Assembly (NCBI GenBank): GCA_024734555.1 | Contig: JANPWX010019815.1 | Coordinates: forward strand, 824,501 to 888,500 | Source: Trochalopteron elliotii | Taxonomy: Eukaryota > Chordata > Aves > Passeriformes > Leiothrichidae | DNA: 64,000 nucleotides | Direction: 5' to 3' | Shown: one piece after another, positions 45,091-59,719 of the stretch | Layout: every line of letters begins with the position of its first letter | How positions within the stretch are numbered: position 1 is the stretch's first letter | The notes under the pieces: generated by a model | What the model was told of the DNA's origin: nothing | The model's input: only the letters and a program-made list of their open reading frames with translations | Databases searched by the model: none | Program-made: the position numbers and the translations under genes

Positions 45091-48000
45091 TTTTCCCCAG
45101 TTTGAAACCAAATTGGAAAAAACTCATGAGAAACATATGGAATTGTTTGATGGCTGTTTTTATATTGCACATTTCTATTCCTGTCCAGCTCTGTTCTGCT
45201 CCAAAGGATTTCTCATGCCTTGATCTGTACAGATATTTAGGTCACAAGTTATGTCCTGCTTTTGCCATTCTCTCTTGTGAAATACATCTCTTTCCTGGAG
45301 AAAATGACATTTAGATGGTGCCACAGTACCTACCTTAGTGAAATTAACTTATCTTTAACTTATCAATTAACTTGTTTTTGTTGTTGTTGTTATAGCCAAT
45401 GATTTATAGTTCTTACAATTATAATTAATAACAATAACTAATTGCTATTAGCAGCTGCTTACCAAGTCAGTTCACTTTGGATGTGCATGGAAGGGAGACC
45501 TTAGCCCATGCCTAGTCCTTGATGGCAAATTTTCACTCCAGTCTGTAGCAGATAAGCCACAATTTGCAAGGTGGAAATTTCTTGGCTGGCAAGTGAGAAA
45601 CTCGGCTAGAAGGATGTGCTACAGTTGTGGGAGGGATACACAGCCTCATCACATGCGAGTAACCAAAACCTCATGAGTTCAAAATGAATTAGTGCATGAG
45701 GAGTTGTGTGTTCCTGCTTCCAAACTACAGTTGACTAAGAGCTTCCACAATCCCAAATTGCATCCCAGAGTAAAAAAACCTGGACGTGGCACCTGTGTCT
45801 GCTGGGCTGTATTAGACAAAGTGCAGTATGTCTGCAGCAGCTACACAATCTGAAATGTGAAAGCAGGCATTTGCAAACCCCACTGCTTCATTTGTTCCTC
45901 ATAAGAGTAAAAGAAAAAATACATGACCATTGCAAACAGCTTAATATTTTTAGACAATAAAGTTTTTCTGTCAAGGTTCAATTGGAATTCTACTCCTGTA
46001 CAATACAGCAGCTTTTATCTGGCACTTCTGTTAAAATCCAAAGACAGCTCTCATCCAAGAATAATTTCTGCTTCTGAGTTAGAGAAATTTTCTCTACACA
46101 GTAGAGCAATGAATCAAAGTATTTAAATTCAGACTGCTGTAATATTTCACAGTCTTGTCAGAAACAGAGACACAGTAGCCAAGCTGTAAACAGCCCTGTT
46201 TCCTTGCAATCCTGTTAAACGTCATGCAAGCTCTTAATCTCTGTTTAGCATTGGAGCCCATAGAATAAACCATAAATGTTAACCTAAGTTGTGCATAAGC
46301 ATTTTCAGGACTGAAATTTGGTGATTCAACTTCAAAAATGCTTGTATTTTAGGTGAGTTCTTGAGCATCATGAAGCAGCAATTCTTTGAAGGTATTTTTC
46401 CTTCAAAGGAAAATAAAGGTCTGCTTTATTTTTCCTTTTTTCTCTCCTTTTTAAAGTTACAAAACAAAGAAGATATAGCAACACCAGACTATTTGGAAGT
46501 CTAGGCCAGAAAAATCTATTGGACACTGCTTTCTGAAGTACACTTCTTCCGTGTATTTACTACTACTATTTTTTTTTTCTCTAGGCAAGTAGCCAAATAG
46601 GGATCTTCACAAGTTCATTTTCAAATATTCTCAAGAGCACAGATAGCTCATGGAATATTTTTATCCTGGAAATGAAAACTATTACTGATAAACTTTACTT
46701 CACTGTAGCACAAGTTGCAGAAAAAATATGACAGAAAACTTTGCCTGAAAAATGTAATTACAGTCTTTGTTTGAGAAGAAAATGTTTTTTATATCACCTA
46801 CCTGAAGTTTTGCTCACACTCCTGTGTGCCTTATCCATGGATAGAAACAAATCTCTGTGTAACAGAATATGGCTTGATTAAACTCTGCTTACCTGCAGAT
46901 AAGTAGTTATGTCTTCCCACAAAGCAGTCTTCAATCTCTGGCTTGACATCTGCATGAAAAATAACAATATTATTCTTCCTCTCACCTGTGCTTTCAGAAG
47001 GGCACAGCCTATTACTACTATTCATCCCTGCAGTGACTTCCCCACTCCAGTCTCAGGCAGCACCAGGTGGTGTCTGAATCATACATGTTTACTTACAAAG
47101 ACCTCCAGGTGTTCGCCATTCCATGAGTACCATGCCCAGTTTGAGTTCTGCACTACAGACTAGCCAGAAATTATTTAGGTTTTGCCCACTCTTCAATGTT
47201 TAATCAGTTGCATTATCAGTCACACACACGTCATTATGACTCAAAAGTGTCTCCCACTCAGAGCTAAAACTCCTTTAGAAGAAACCCAGGAAAACAAACA
47301 TGATCTAAACAAATCCGAACAAGTATCTCTCTGCGTATATTAGGGAAATCCATGAAAAAAAGGTATGTCACACTTCCATGTGAAAGTTGAGCAAAACGTC
47401 TTCTAGCAAAACCTCCAGCATGGATCCACAGCATATGTTAGGAATCTTTTTCCTCTCAACAAAACAGACTGATTTTGCAGGTAATGTTTTCAGCTGACAT
47501 TTTTCCCACTCAAGATGTAAAAAAAGCTATATTATTTTGCTACAGTGTCTGTCAACATCAGAATATTTTCTCATTTTTGTTTTGAATTCTCTTGACATTC
47601 TGAATGTTTTTAACTATTGCAGGTCTTTTTAAAACTATAATCTGGTAATAATCGTTCTCTAAATAGGCCTTCTCATGGAATTTTGCAGTACTATAGTGAG
47701 AATTACTTAAGAGCTTCATAGGTCAGTATAATTAGTTTATGTGGATCAGATTAAACTGGATTTCTCCATTGCCATTGTTGGTCCAGTAACATTCATGGGA
47801 GAAGATACTTTGTACTGAACTCAGTTGGGGCTGACCAGCAACCTGAGCACTGTGGCTGTATTCAAACATCTAAAAAAAAGAGGCTTTACGCTAAATTAGG
47901 AGTGGAAGGAACTTTCCTTCCAAAGTTTCCTTCCAAAGTGACTTTCTTTTGTGGTTTTTCTCAAATCCCTTAAAGCCCCATGAATGGAGCACAGTAAAAA

Positions 48001-48261
48001 AGCACCCCAGACAGATATCTAGCCATACCAGTTTCATCACGGTCCCATGCTCACATGGCTCTGCTGTTTGGAGAATTATAGGGTTGCAAATTAGAGCATC
48101 TGCACTGTTTATCCACGTTGAAGAAATGACATGAGGGAAAAGCAGTTTTGGTGTACTCTGGAGGTATGTCTCTGCCAAGGGATCACCCCTCATGTCAAGA
48201 AGTATGAAATAGGTTAAGTGACCACATTTTCACCCTCAAATACTCTTTGTAGGAGTTGAGA
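45091..48261. other. AT-rich unique sequence, no assignable gene
   Basis: About 3.2 kb of AT-rich DNA without a recognised repeat or gene. A GTTGTTGTTGTTG run lies at about 45377-45391. A 100-codon minus-strand frame at 47891-48193 has no recognised domain. Confidence 0.55.
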
Positions 48262-48385
48262 TCACAGAATCACAAAATTATTTGAATTGGAAGGGACCTT
48301 AAAGATCATCTAGTTCCAACACCCCTGCCAGGGCCAGGGACAGCTTCCACTAGATCAAGCTGGTCAGGTTTTATTCCATCCTGTG
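48262..48385 (-). repeat. CR1 LINE fragment, 3' terminal 120 bp
   Basis: The sequence around ATCACAGAATCACAAAATTA and the following 'TTGGAAGGGACCTTAAAGAT' block is the antisense CR1 3' end. It is 5'-truncated after only about 120 bp. Confidence 0.93.
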
Positions 48386-51300
48386 GCAAAATGGTTCGAC
48401 CAAAGCACAGAGTAACCTGCAATGAAGAGCAGAATTCCTAGCATCAGGTCTATGTAGAAACAGGAGGAAAGGAGTGCTTTTTTTGGAGAGTGTAAGAGGA
48501 AATGATTAAACATCCCAGCTCTTGAATGTTAAGAGGAGATGTAGGAAACAAATGCTGATTGGCATAATGAAGGAGAACACTTTTGCCCTCAAGATCTCTA
48601 TAAATGGAGGAAACAGCTTGGACCTAGTTTCAATATGACCAGAACAGCAGACATAACATTTGTCTTGCTTAATGGCTTTAAAAGTTCGGTTTAATCTTAT
48701 TTTTTCATGATTTCCTGCTCATGATCCTACTGCCAGTTAGGTAAACCTCTGACCCAGTAAAACAGTATTGCTATTGCAGAGATATTTAAGAAATATGTCA
48801 TTCTTTCTCTTCAGGTTCAGACTGATTGTTAAAATTGCCTCTAAACAAAATGTAAATTTATCCTGCAGTATTGGCCAGGACATTTGTTCTGTTTAGTAAA
48901 ATGCAATCAGATTCTTTTTACTCTGTTTAAGTGTGGATAAACTGCATTCTCTCTGCAAAAATCCCAGTGCGTGCTAGGAGCTAGGATTTGTTCCCCTCCC
49001 TGTGGACAGTGATGGACACTGCATGTATTATTTTTGCAGGGCAGAAATGTGTCTTTTGGTGAATAACAAACCCAAGAAGAATCCCATCTGTTCATTTTTA
49101 AAAATCCATCACTCTATTAATAGCGCTAAAGGAAACATTTTCCTGGTGGTTACGAAAAGAGATTTAAAACTTCACAGGGAACAAAAAATAGCTCCATTTA
49201 ATTTTCCAGAAAACATAAAACATTTTAAATTCTAAGTTCACTGGGATTGTCAGTCAGCTCTTTTCTGCTCTTTGAGTCTGCATGCATTGACATGGACAGC
49301 AGTATCTTCCTGTTAGTCTCCTCTCCCTTGTCTCCTCTTCCTTGTCTTCCTTGTCTTGTGTGCCAAGGGTTGACAGGAGCCAGAAAACAGGGTTCAAGAA
49401 TGCAACCTGGTCCTTTGGTACCAGCATGACTCTGAAAATACAAAAGAAGACCCTAATACAAGTGTCTTAATCTGTGTAGCATATGTATTGCCAAGGAAAC
49501 AGTCAAGTCCCATGGGAATAACTGTGAACGAGAACAGAGTCTGGCCTAATTTATGTCAATCTGTGCATGAATGCTTTGCTCCAAGAATAACAAGAGCAAG
49601 ACAGCAAATCTTTCAAGCAGTTACACCAATTCCCTGCAATAATGTGAAGATCTGTGCTGTGGTTACAACATAAGAGCCCAACAGCAAGCCCACTGCTAGA
49701 CCCACCCTCTGTTAAGAAAGAGGCTCTCTTGACAGCTACACATCCCTCTGGGGCAAGATAAAGAGAGGGAGCACTTTTAATTCACCAGGTCAACTATCTC
49801 CTTGGAAACATTAGGACACACAGATGGAAGACTCACCCTGCAAATGCAGGCTGAAGACATTGGTGCTCTCTCCTGCTGATGCAGATGTATGAGCTCAATC
49901 CCATGAAAATGCTTATCACCATTGAGAGAGGCAGCCACATCTCATGCTACAGCCCACTGCAGTTCAGTAGACTTTCCTTGTCCTTGTGGTGAAGGATAAA
50001 CACAGGTTTACAATCGTTCAAGTCTGGCAGTTTTTAAGTATATTTTTTAAGGATACATTTTAGCTAGTATGTCCTTAGGCCTGTCTGACTATTTTGTTGC
50101 TTAAATGTTTATGCCAGCAGAAGCAGAAGAGCAAGAACTGGAATACTAGGATGGGAGTTTCCCTGTGAGGACCACTGTAGACATATAAAATTTTAAGGTG
50201 ACAGAAAACCACAGGTTGTTTTTTTTTTTAGGAAAAGCAACATATAGAAAAGAAGACATCTTCTTTATATATATAACCTTGAAAATCAGACCATGTCCCT
50301 GAGATTCCTAAATTCTAAGGAATTTAGCTAAGGTAAGCTAAGTTCTTCAGAAAAACACTTCCCTTTTCTTTTCCATTCTCTTCCCTCTAGTAAGCAAACA
50401 ACAGAACAAAGCAAGATCAAAGCTGAGTCCTTGGCAGTTGGGCAATATTACAACAGAACACAAAACTGAGTTATACAAATTCCAGCCTTGTTGTCTCTAT
50501 GACTGTGATCCTTGTTTGTGGTTTAAGAATCCAGGTGCCAGAATTCTGAGGGTATTAAAGATAAAGAGTGAAGTGCAGCAAAAAAGGTAAACATGGAATG
50601 AGGAAGAGTTCTTATAAGTTAAATTTTACTGGATGAATTAGCATAATTATGAAAATTTATCCCTACCGCTCCTGAAAATACATTTGTATAAGTATACCAT
50701 TATTCCATACTGCTGCCTGTCAAAAATGTCAGGATAAGGCAGCTGGGATATTCTTGTCTATGGGAAAGAAATTTTCTGTAAATCTTTTTTTCTTCTTTGG
50801 GTAATGGCAGAGTCTGGCCCTTTCCTGTAACATGCTAGCATGACTTTGCAAGCTCATTCCCCCAAATCCTTAAGCAAAAATTTGAGTTTATGATTCCAAG
50901 TTTCCTTACTCAACAATGCATATGAGCAGCTGTTGCTGGCAATGAGGCCTCTGTGGCCTCTCAGTGAAAAGATCATGAAGTGCTTTTTGGATAGAGATGG
51001 ATTAATAGACTGAGGCTCCAAAGGTGAGTACAGAAAAAACAGTTCCTGCATTTAGCAAAGTCCTTCTTTTAAATAAATTCTCATTCACAGTTTTCACATT
51101 GAGTCCCATCCAGCTTATGGGTGCAGGAGAAAGTGATCACATGTACTTGTTGAGGTTCTCGTTCTTCAAGTCCCCCCAAACCTCAGCTTCACTCTTTGCT
51201 GGACTACCTGTCTAGTTTAGCCTTTCCAGAAAGCTTTATCTGTCAATGAACCCCAGAGCAGACCTCTGCAGTTCCTTGACCCATCAGACAGCTCCCAATC

Positions 51301-54300
51301 CACTTATCAATATATTGTCACCTTTACTTTCTTGGTAGAAGGAGTATTTGATACAGTCAGAAAACATTAAAAAGTGGCAAAAAAGCTCTATCTTCTGGAA
51401 TATAAAGAAAATAGAGTTTATCTGTAAATGCATTTGTGAACCATTCTTCACTTTTCATTGCTGGCACACATTTTGTATAAAACCTACAGGCCTATGCTTT
51501 GCCACATGTACATAAGCACGCTGGACTTTTCAGATTTTGTGTGGGTTATTTTCTGGACTTTACAGTGTAACTATTGTGTTTAATGCAGAGCCTCTGGACT
51601 CTTCATAGTAAGTGGAAAATACCAGGTTTACATCCATCTTAAAATATTTCCAAACCATGAGAGGAGACAGCTTGAGATCATCATCATCAGACAGCAATAA
51701 TATCCTTGTATGAAGGCTTGGCCATCTCAGCTGCTGATGACAGAAATCTGCAAATCAATGACAGCCTTAGACGTCATTACACATATATTTTCTTTTTCTC
51801 AGTTTACTAAGCCTAGAGGGCTTTCTTGAACCAGTCTGAAGACTCTACTCAGAGGAAGCACCCTGTCATTTTCAAGAGATTTTTTTTCCCCATGATGAAA
51901 CAGACATGTCTAAAGATTGCCGTTCCCTTTCCATTATTTTTCGATCCATTCTATTGAGTTATCCTGAGCTGCCCTTGTGTACACATGTGGGGAGATAATT
52001 ACATTTCTAGCACCTTCAGCTGTCAAAATTTGTTTAGGTTTTCTTTAATTCTGTAATGAGAAGCTGACTTTGTTTGAATGCCACCAGACTTGTGTTGAGA
52101 TGAACAACCACTTTTATATGGATTTCCTTCCCAGTGCTCATCTCATTTTCTTGAACAAAACAATTCAAAGACTGGAATATAAAGCACGTAAGAAGAGTCA
52201 AACTGGATCACACCAAAGACCCATGTGGTCCTGATTCCCATCAATGTACAAAAACACTTTAGAATCCATGTAAGGTCAGGACAGAACTGCAGTTATTCGT
52301 CTCCAGAATATTATCACAGTTAAGTTTTGTGGCTCTGGAAATATCATAAGCCACAAGCATCTATGAATTAAGCACCCTCCAGGTGGAACAAGACAAATTG
52401 TTTTCCATCAGTTTGTATCTTCTCCTTCTGAATACAGGCAAAATTAAACCTGCAAAATTTTTGGAGAAAGGAGGCCCATGGCTTACCTACATATTATATG
52501 AAGAGCCATGTCCTTTCCTTTGTTGTGAACATGCTACCCCTTGGTCTAATATGGGGTCCCCTAATTCTTTTAATATGAGAAACATTAATTTCCTTGCTTA
52601 CTTTCTCTGTTCCTCTCAGGATAGACCTCAATCATATTCCTGTCAATCATCTCTCTGCTTAAACAATCCTGCTTTGTTCCACACTGTCAAAATCCCAGTG
52701 TTACGCACATACAAAAAACCACAGGGCCCTAATACCAGTTGGAGATTCTGAAAGCTACAATAGCACAAATACTACAGATAGAAAAATTGACAAAAATCAA
52801 AAGGAAATCTGACAAAATAAAGTCAAACATTGTCAAAAATAAAAAACAAAAAACAACAACAACAAAAAACCCCACCTAAAAATTACTGAAGGAAGCAAAA
52901 AAATATGAAGAGCATGTGTTTCTACAATGTGTTTCTAACCTTCTCTGCAATGCAAGGCAAAGATCACAGAGTTTCCATTTGCATTTCAAAAGATTTATTT
53001 TCAGGGAAATGTGTGGGGATGACTGCAGATCAGAGAAGACAGTAATGTTTTTTCTACATTTACCAAAACCTCTGGTCATTGTGACAAAAAGTCACCTATG
53101 TACAGCTAAGCTTCAATAGAAAAGCTGACACTGTTCTAGGCTGAACGCATCAGCCTAAAGTGTCCCACTCTTCCCTTTAGTATATGATGTGGGATTTGAA
53201 GCACCTTGGAAACAGCAAAAAGTGAATCTCATTAATCATAAAATCCTCTTATTACTGGACTGACAGCTACTGTGAGAAATGTCAGCTTCACGAGACAGAC
53301 ACAGAGAAGAAGCTTGTAAATGGAAAATGGAAAATCTGCCTCATCTGTAGCTAGAACATCATGAATTAAAGGCAATAATTGGCCTTACAAGTAGAGAATA
53401 ATGTCATAATTATTCTTACTACTTGTCACTTTAAATCTTGGTATTAGATGATGGCTCTAAGATTTTCACAGCTAAAAATTTGTGGCTTCAGTCCACGTGA
53501 GCACATTATCCCCTGTCCATTTGAAGAGGAAACTGCAAATAGCCACGTCTATATAGGACCTCTATCTGGAGTGCAATTTCACTGTGAAAAACTGCCATGC
53601 TCTCACTATGGCTAAGCATACTATGAAGTCAACATGAAACTCTATGCCCTATGAGTTTTTGATCTTTAAAAGGATGATAACCTTAATTTTCCAGTAAGAT
53701 TTTTACATACTGAGAATAGGCCGTATTACCAGGAAGAACAGAAAATTTGTTACCCAATCATAAAAAATTTTGTTTGTACAAGACCAACATTTCAAATAAT
53801 TCAAATTCTCAACATGAAAAAAGGCAAAGTGAGGAAGTGTTTCAATTAGACTTTGTTAGCATCTCCAGTGTGTCTACTGTGTGAGGTCTTCTACATCTGT
53901 GGCACCTGAGCTGCTCCAAACTCTGTAAACTGAAAAAGCTCATGTTATATATATGTTACAATTTCTTAAATGGAAGAAGTCAGCCACTGGAATAGGGATG
54001 ACATGAGATGACAGGATGTAACGTTTCTAATAGTAATTTTTTTATTTCATTAGAACATACACAAGTGATACAGGAACAGCTGAGTGAACTCACAAGGCCT
54101 GTTTACACCAGAATTCATATTACATGAGCATACATTCCTTCTCACCTAGGAATCTACTCTCTGATTTGGTGCAGCAAAGAGCTCAGCATATCTACAAAAC
54201 ACAAAACACTAGGAAGTCTCTATTTTTGGCAAATGTACACAGCAAATGGCAGGACCTCTAGAGTAAACATAACTCACTTCTGCAGAAAGTGGCTTAAACT

Positions 54301-57300
54301 CCTGACATTAACTAAGAATTTGGCTACAGAAACCAGTTAAATGTTGGCCTCTTGTACAATACTGGACTTGGAGCTGGTATTGTCCTCACTTTAAAATGAA
54401 CTTCTCCAAACTCTCTGGGTATGCCTCTCAAGTTAGTGTATTTTTTCTTTGGTGAAGTCCCTCATTAAACAGCCTCTGGACAAACTATCCAAATACAATT
54501 CTTCATCCTAAGAGAAGTCCAGATCCACACAGAGACAGCCAGGATACATCTAAACTTGCTTGCAAAAAAAAAAAATTAATGTGATTTAACAATGTAATCT
54601 GACTGGGACAAGGGAAGATTAATTTAGAATAAATTTAGGTGATCAGGACTAAGGTATCACAAAATGTTTACTGTGATGCTTGGATAAATCCTATTTGTCC
54701 AGTGTATGCAAACCTTTTTGTCCCTGTCCCTCCTACCATCCTTTGTTTGGCCAGGCCCAAATTACTTCATTTCTGGGTTGCTGGTGTTTGTTTTTTTTTT
54801 TTTCTTTAACCGTTCCCTACCCTGTCAGTTTTCAAGTACTTTGGAAATAGATGTCATCTCTTAGTAAGAGGTCTTAGTCTGTCATCTTCCTTAGAATCTA
54901 AAGCCAGTGAACTGAATCATCATGGTTTTCCTGGAATTGCCAGGTTCAGAGGAGATAGATAATTCCTTGAACCACCTGCAGGAATCATGCAGTGTGAATT
55001 TTCAAACCAAGATGATGAGAAACATATTAACACTCTCTTATCTCATCAGGCTAGTGACAATAAATTAAGATAATATAGAAAACTACTATTCACCTTCACT
55101 TGATAGCGTCATTCTTCTTTTTTCTGTCAGGAGATAATACCTGTTTTTACCAAACAGACTATTACTTGACAATCTGTGCTCATTAGCTCAGACAAAGTTT
55201 TCCAATGTCCTGAACAAGGCCAAACAGCACTTATTTTTAAACTGAGTGGTCTTCTTTCAGTAGTGAAGTAGCTGAAATGAAACAAGTCTGTACATAAAGA
55301 ACTGCAAATGTAATGTAAAAGTAGGTGAGGGGATGATTTAATAACAGCCAGCATCACAGTCATCAAAGAATGAGTTCCTTTAAAATCTAATTGTATTCCA
55401 TGAATAATAGGGAATTAAAAGTGAGTTTGTGCAGCTTCCTTGCTTTTTTAATTTAATGGTTCTCCTCACTGAAAAAAAAGGACTCCCAATCTGATGAAAT
55501 GTAATTAACCACAAGGAAGATCTGTTTTTGTCAAATTCCAGAGAGTTGCCACTTAAGAGAAAAAGAAAAATACTTCTGGCTAGCATTATAATGAATTTCA
55601 TTAAAATCAAAGCAAGACAGAACTGCATTGCACTGTGCTAAGAGACCTCATCTCCAAGATGGGCCTCTGGGCTAGCCAATAACAAATGCAGTTTAAAGAT
55701 ATTTGCTGGAAGAAGGAGAAAATGTCACTGGCCAGGCAGGCTTGTAAAAGGAGTCTAAGAGGAGACAGTGGAAGGACAGGCAACACCATGGAATTTTCCA
55801 TCTACTCCACTGTGCGACTTCTCTTAAGCACTTTACAAAACAGTGACTTAAATCCACAGTATATCTTCCTATAGTGATGATTGGTGTGTACCCCAGAAAA
55901 AAGATAAAAAGGTATTAATAAAGTAAATTTTTGATTGTGCATCCTTCTATTTGAACAGTGTCTACAGTGGGTCAGACACTATCTAAATTAGGCCTGCAAG
56001 CAAATAATATTTCTTTCACTCTGGGAGAACTTATGGTATGATAAAAAGGTGAGAGTTGGGGCACCCAGTTACTGTAGGCTCTTTTGACAGTCAAGATTGT
56101 CAAACCTGAATTCCTGAGATAGCATTACTATCTATATAGTTAAAAGAAGACTAATTTGCCCCATTTCTGAAAGTCTTGCCATTTCAGATTACATAGCTGC
56201 AAACTTGAAAAAAATCAGTCTTCCAGATGAAAAGGCATTCTCCAAATTCCTTACTGAATTCATTTTCTTTAATGAAATTGTATTTTACAGCCAAAGTATA
56301 AACATCATTTCAAACTGAGGAGACAAATTTGCAAGGTTTGGTCCTTGAAAGTATGGTCTATGATGTAACCAAGGAAATGCCAAAACCCAGTTTGCCTCAG
56401 CATCTTAAGGAAATAGGCCACCTAGAGAAAAATTACTCTTCAGAGTCTAGGGTGAGACATGAGGAAGCTGAAATAAGCTTGCAACATCAGTCTGTTGTAG
56501 CCATGTATAAAAATGTTTATGGACAGGGATAGTGCCAGTTCAGCCTCAGAGGATTTTCCTTCTACAAGTTTTTGACTGTTTTTCTCACCTGAAAAGGTTC
56601 CAACTAGGGTGACAGGTAACGTAAGTAAAAGATGTGCCTTTTATAATGGCTGCTGTCACATTAGGCTGCTTTGCTGGTGATTTTGTGAAAGGCTGAGGGT
56701 ATTCTGCAATAATGCCCTTGTCAGAAAAGCAATGGGAAACCCAATCATGGACAGCACAGCAGTTTGTGGAGAAAAGAGATCTTTGATAGTATTTTTGAAA
56801 GAACATGCACATTACTGTCATTGAAAATAGTCTACCCTTCTCTTCACCTTCCTCTGCACCTCCCGTCTCTTTGTAAAGCTGAATATAAGTGGCCTGGCTT
56901 TGATTTTTGCACATTTCTTGAAGCCTGCTCATACCCTAATGTTTATCTCATGAAGTACCTTGGGAACTGTGGCAGCATCTCAGGACCTTTAAAAATTTCA
57001 TTGTAGCAGGTTTTCTAAGGATTTTTAAGACTGAGACTAGTCAGACAAGGACATTTGTTCCATCTGCAATCATTAACATCTACCACAACATCTACCAACT
57101 ACCACACTGTTCTCAGAACTCACTTCTGTTGAAGTTCTTCCCAAGTTGAACTGCAGGGGTAACACAGCAATATTAGAAGTTGTCCCCCTGTATTGTGTCA
57201 TCTTCTGGCTTGTCTGTCTATCCCTTGTGCTTTACACTCAAACTGGATGTCTTCTGGAGCAGGATGCTTTATTTCGGACTGCCCATAGATAACCACACAG

Positions 57301-59588
57301 CAACAACTTAGGCAAGGTTCTTAAACACAACATCCAGCACCTTTATAATAGCAGTTCTGAATTTCAAATGTGGTTGGTGGTAGGTCTGATTCACTTCCAT
57401 CCTGACATCAAATGAGATGTGAAAATGTGGGAAAGGGGGTCTTGAAAAGGCATGTGCACACACACACATATCTATATATTGATGATGTGCTAAAAGCAGA
57501 TAGCTAATAACCCTAAAAGTGCATTGGATCTGTTTCCTGTCTCACCTTTCTATAGTTCAGCACATATACCCCTGTGCACTCTGGGCAAATATTTCTAACC
57601 CAACTCTTCCCTGCCCTTATCCTTTCCTCTGAGCTTGGCTAGTGCTCTGAACCACTATGCCCACATGCTGACAGAGCACATGTCTGCTTGCAGCTGGAGA
57701 GGGACCAGCAGGCACATCTAGGAAGGGGCAGCACACCCTGATTTCTCCTCCCTTGCCCAACAGCAGAGATGTGTTCTGCTGTTTGCAAGGAGAGACACGG
57801 CAGCAGGTAGGGAATTGTCCATTCCTGGGTATCACAAACAAGGTAGGGAGGATATTCTGCAGGCTATGGGCTTCCCTTTGTTTTGAAGCTCTGTTTGTGA
57901 TCAGCGTGGAGTTAGCCCCACATGGGGGTCAATGGTGAGGCAAAACGACCATTTTGCTCTGGGTGCACTAGCTCTGAGAACCAAAGTAATAGCTGCAAAG
58001 GGAGGCATCTCCCTTAAGTCAGGCTGCAACTTCTAAAGTAGCTGGAGCATGTCAAGCAAGTCAGAGAGGGCTGTAGGAATGTATCACAGATCTCCAAGAC
58101 CTGTGGAAAGTTCATATAACCAGGAACAAGGAGGCCAATTCTATGAGTTGCAAGTGTTTTGTAACATGGATGAGGGTGTCTGTGGAGAGAAGACTCTGAT
58201 GGTGGCCAAGCCTCCCTGCCATTGGAAGTCAGGCAAGGCAGAGCTCAGCCAGGCTTTCAACCCCAACCACATTGGATTTTTTAGTGTCATTTTAACTGTC
58301 CTTTCTACTCTGGAGACAAAAGGGCAAGGAAGAATCAGATGCATGTGACATACTTGGATGATTTAAAGTCCCTTGAGAAGAACTGAAACACACAAATTAA
58401 TTTTTTCTAATTTGAACAAAACATTCAACAATCTAACATTGTCTCTTGACAGTCTGTGGAAAGGAATGAAGATCTTAGATCTTCGCGGCTCTCTTAAAAG
58501 TTGGAGCCAGTTAATACAGTCTCAGAATTGTTTTGGTTTGTGGGTTGACTTGTGGTTGTTTGCCTTTTTTCTGGTTTTGATTTTCTTTTTTCTGTTTCTG
58601 GTTTTGTATGTGCATGGTGTGCCCAGCCTACTCTGATGAGTCAGACATAGTCTTATATCTGTGGTAAAGATTGCCAGTAGAAAATGTTCTGGTGAACCTT
58701 TCTCATGGTATGAAGTTAAACTCTGAAGGCTCCGTTTTCTTCTGAAAAGCTTGTTTAGACTGTTGTGGCTATTTTCCAATTTCTGGCTTTTCTTCAGAAG
58801 TGTGATTAAGTTTTGATTTTTAAGACTTCCTCAAAGGCATGCTCTGATATCAAAAAGAATAAAAACTTTCATAATTGCCAGTAATGAATGGAAGTGCTTG
58901 AATTAGAACAGAAAGTCAAACTAGCTTTTTTAACATATAAGCCAATCTTCAGTCAAGGGCGAACTTCCTGCTTTGTCTTTGTTAATCTGTTAGAGAAGGT
59001 TATAACTGAGGGTGTAACTAATAAGTTAGAGTTCTACAAGTGCAATCAGAGTTCCTGCTGCAGTTAGAGAACACTTGGGTTTTCATTAGCAATAATTCAA
59101 AATCAGAACTAAAAAGAGACACAGATATTGAAAATATTGATGACTATGCAAAGTCTGCATTTAAAAGATCAAAGATACAAATTTATGAATAATTCCGGGG
59201 ATTTATTTTCATGCAACTAAGCAATTGCATGAGTGAAACTAAACTACTCCTTGCAATAGAGAAAAATTATAAACATTTTGCATTTTTCCAGATTTGCCTT
59301 ACTAAACAAACAACAGTAATTTTCTGGACTCATTGATGTTGCTTATTTCACATAGTTAAACAGGCTTTTCTTAACACTGTCAAGACAGTGCTACAATAGC
59401 AGAAAGTTTGTTAGTAATATATTGATATTGTAAATACAGAGTATGTTTTCATTACCAGAGTAAATTCCTGCAGGTGTACAGCAACAGTATGGTGAATTCA
59501 TCATTAGAAAAATGTGTAAGAAGGAGATTTTGGGGCTTTTACCAAATATCCTCCACAAAGCTGGTTTTGATTTTACGTTATATCTGCC
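48386..59588. other. AT-rich unique sequence, no assignable gene
   Basis: About 11 kb with no recognised transposable element or gene. It contains simple runs: a (T)10 near 50221, an A-rich stretch at 52790-52875, a T-run at 54790-54803 and a short (CA)n at 57457-57468. A 122-codon plus-strand frame at 52383-52751 is noted as a finding. Long element-free stretches like this in birds often contain conserved regulatory DNA, but that cannot be judged from one sequence. Confidence 0.55.
52790..52875. repeat. A-rich tract
   Basis: An A-rich stretch ending in ACAACAACAACAAAAAACCCC. It follows an open frame of 122 codons, but the intervening sequence and lack of target duplications give no clear retrocopy signature. 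Confidence 0.7.
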
Positions 59589-59719
59589 TAGTATCTTGGT
59601 TTACAGAGCAGCAGAGCCAGTGAAGTGGGTAGACCAATATCAGAGGCCCATGGTTTGACCTTCTGCATATTGCTAGGTAGCTGTTAGGGGTGTGACACTG
59701 CCTAGATACAGTGCAGATG
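59589..59719. repeat. Dispersed direct repeat, copy 1
   Basis: About 130 bp related to 60454-60583 at roughly 75-80% identity by eye. Both contain 'ATATCAGAGGCCCATGGT' or its variant and TTGCTAGGTAG. Family not recognised. Confidence 0.75.
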
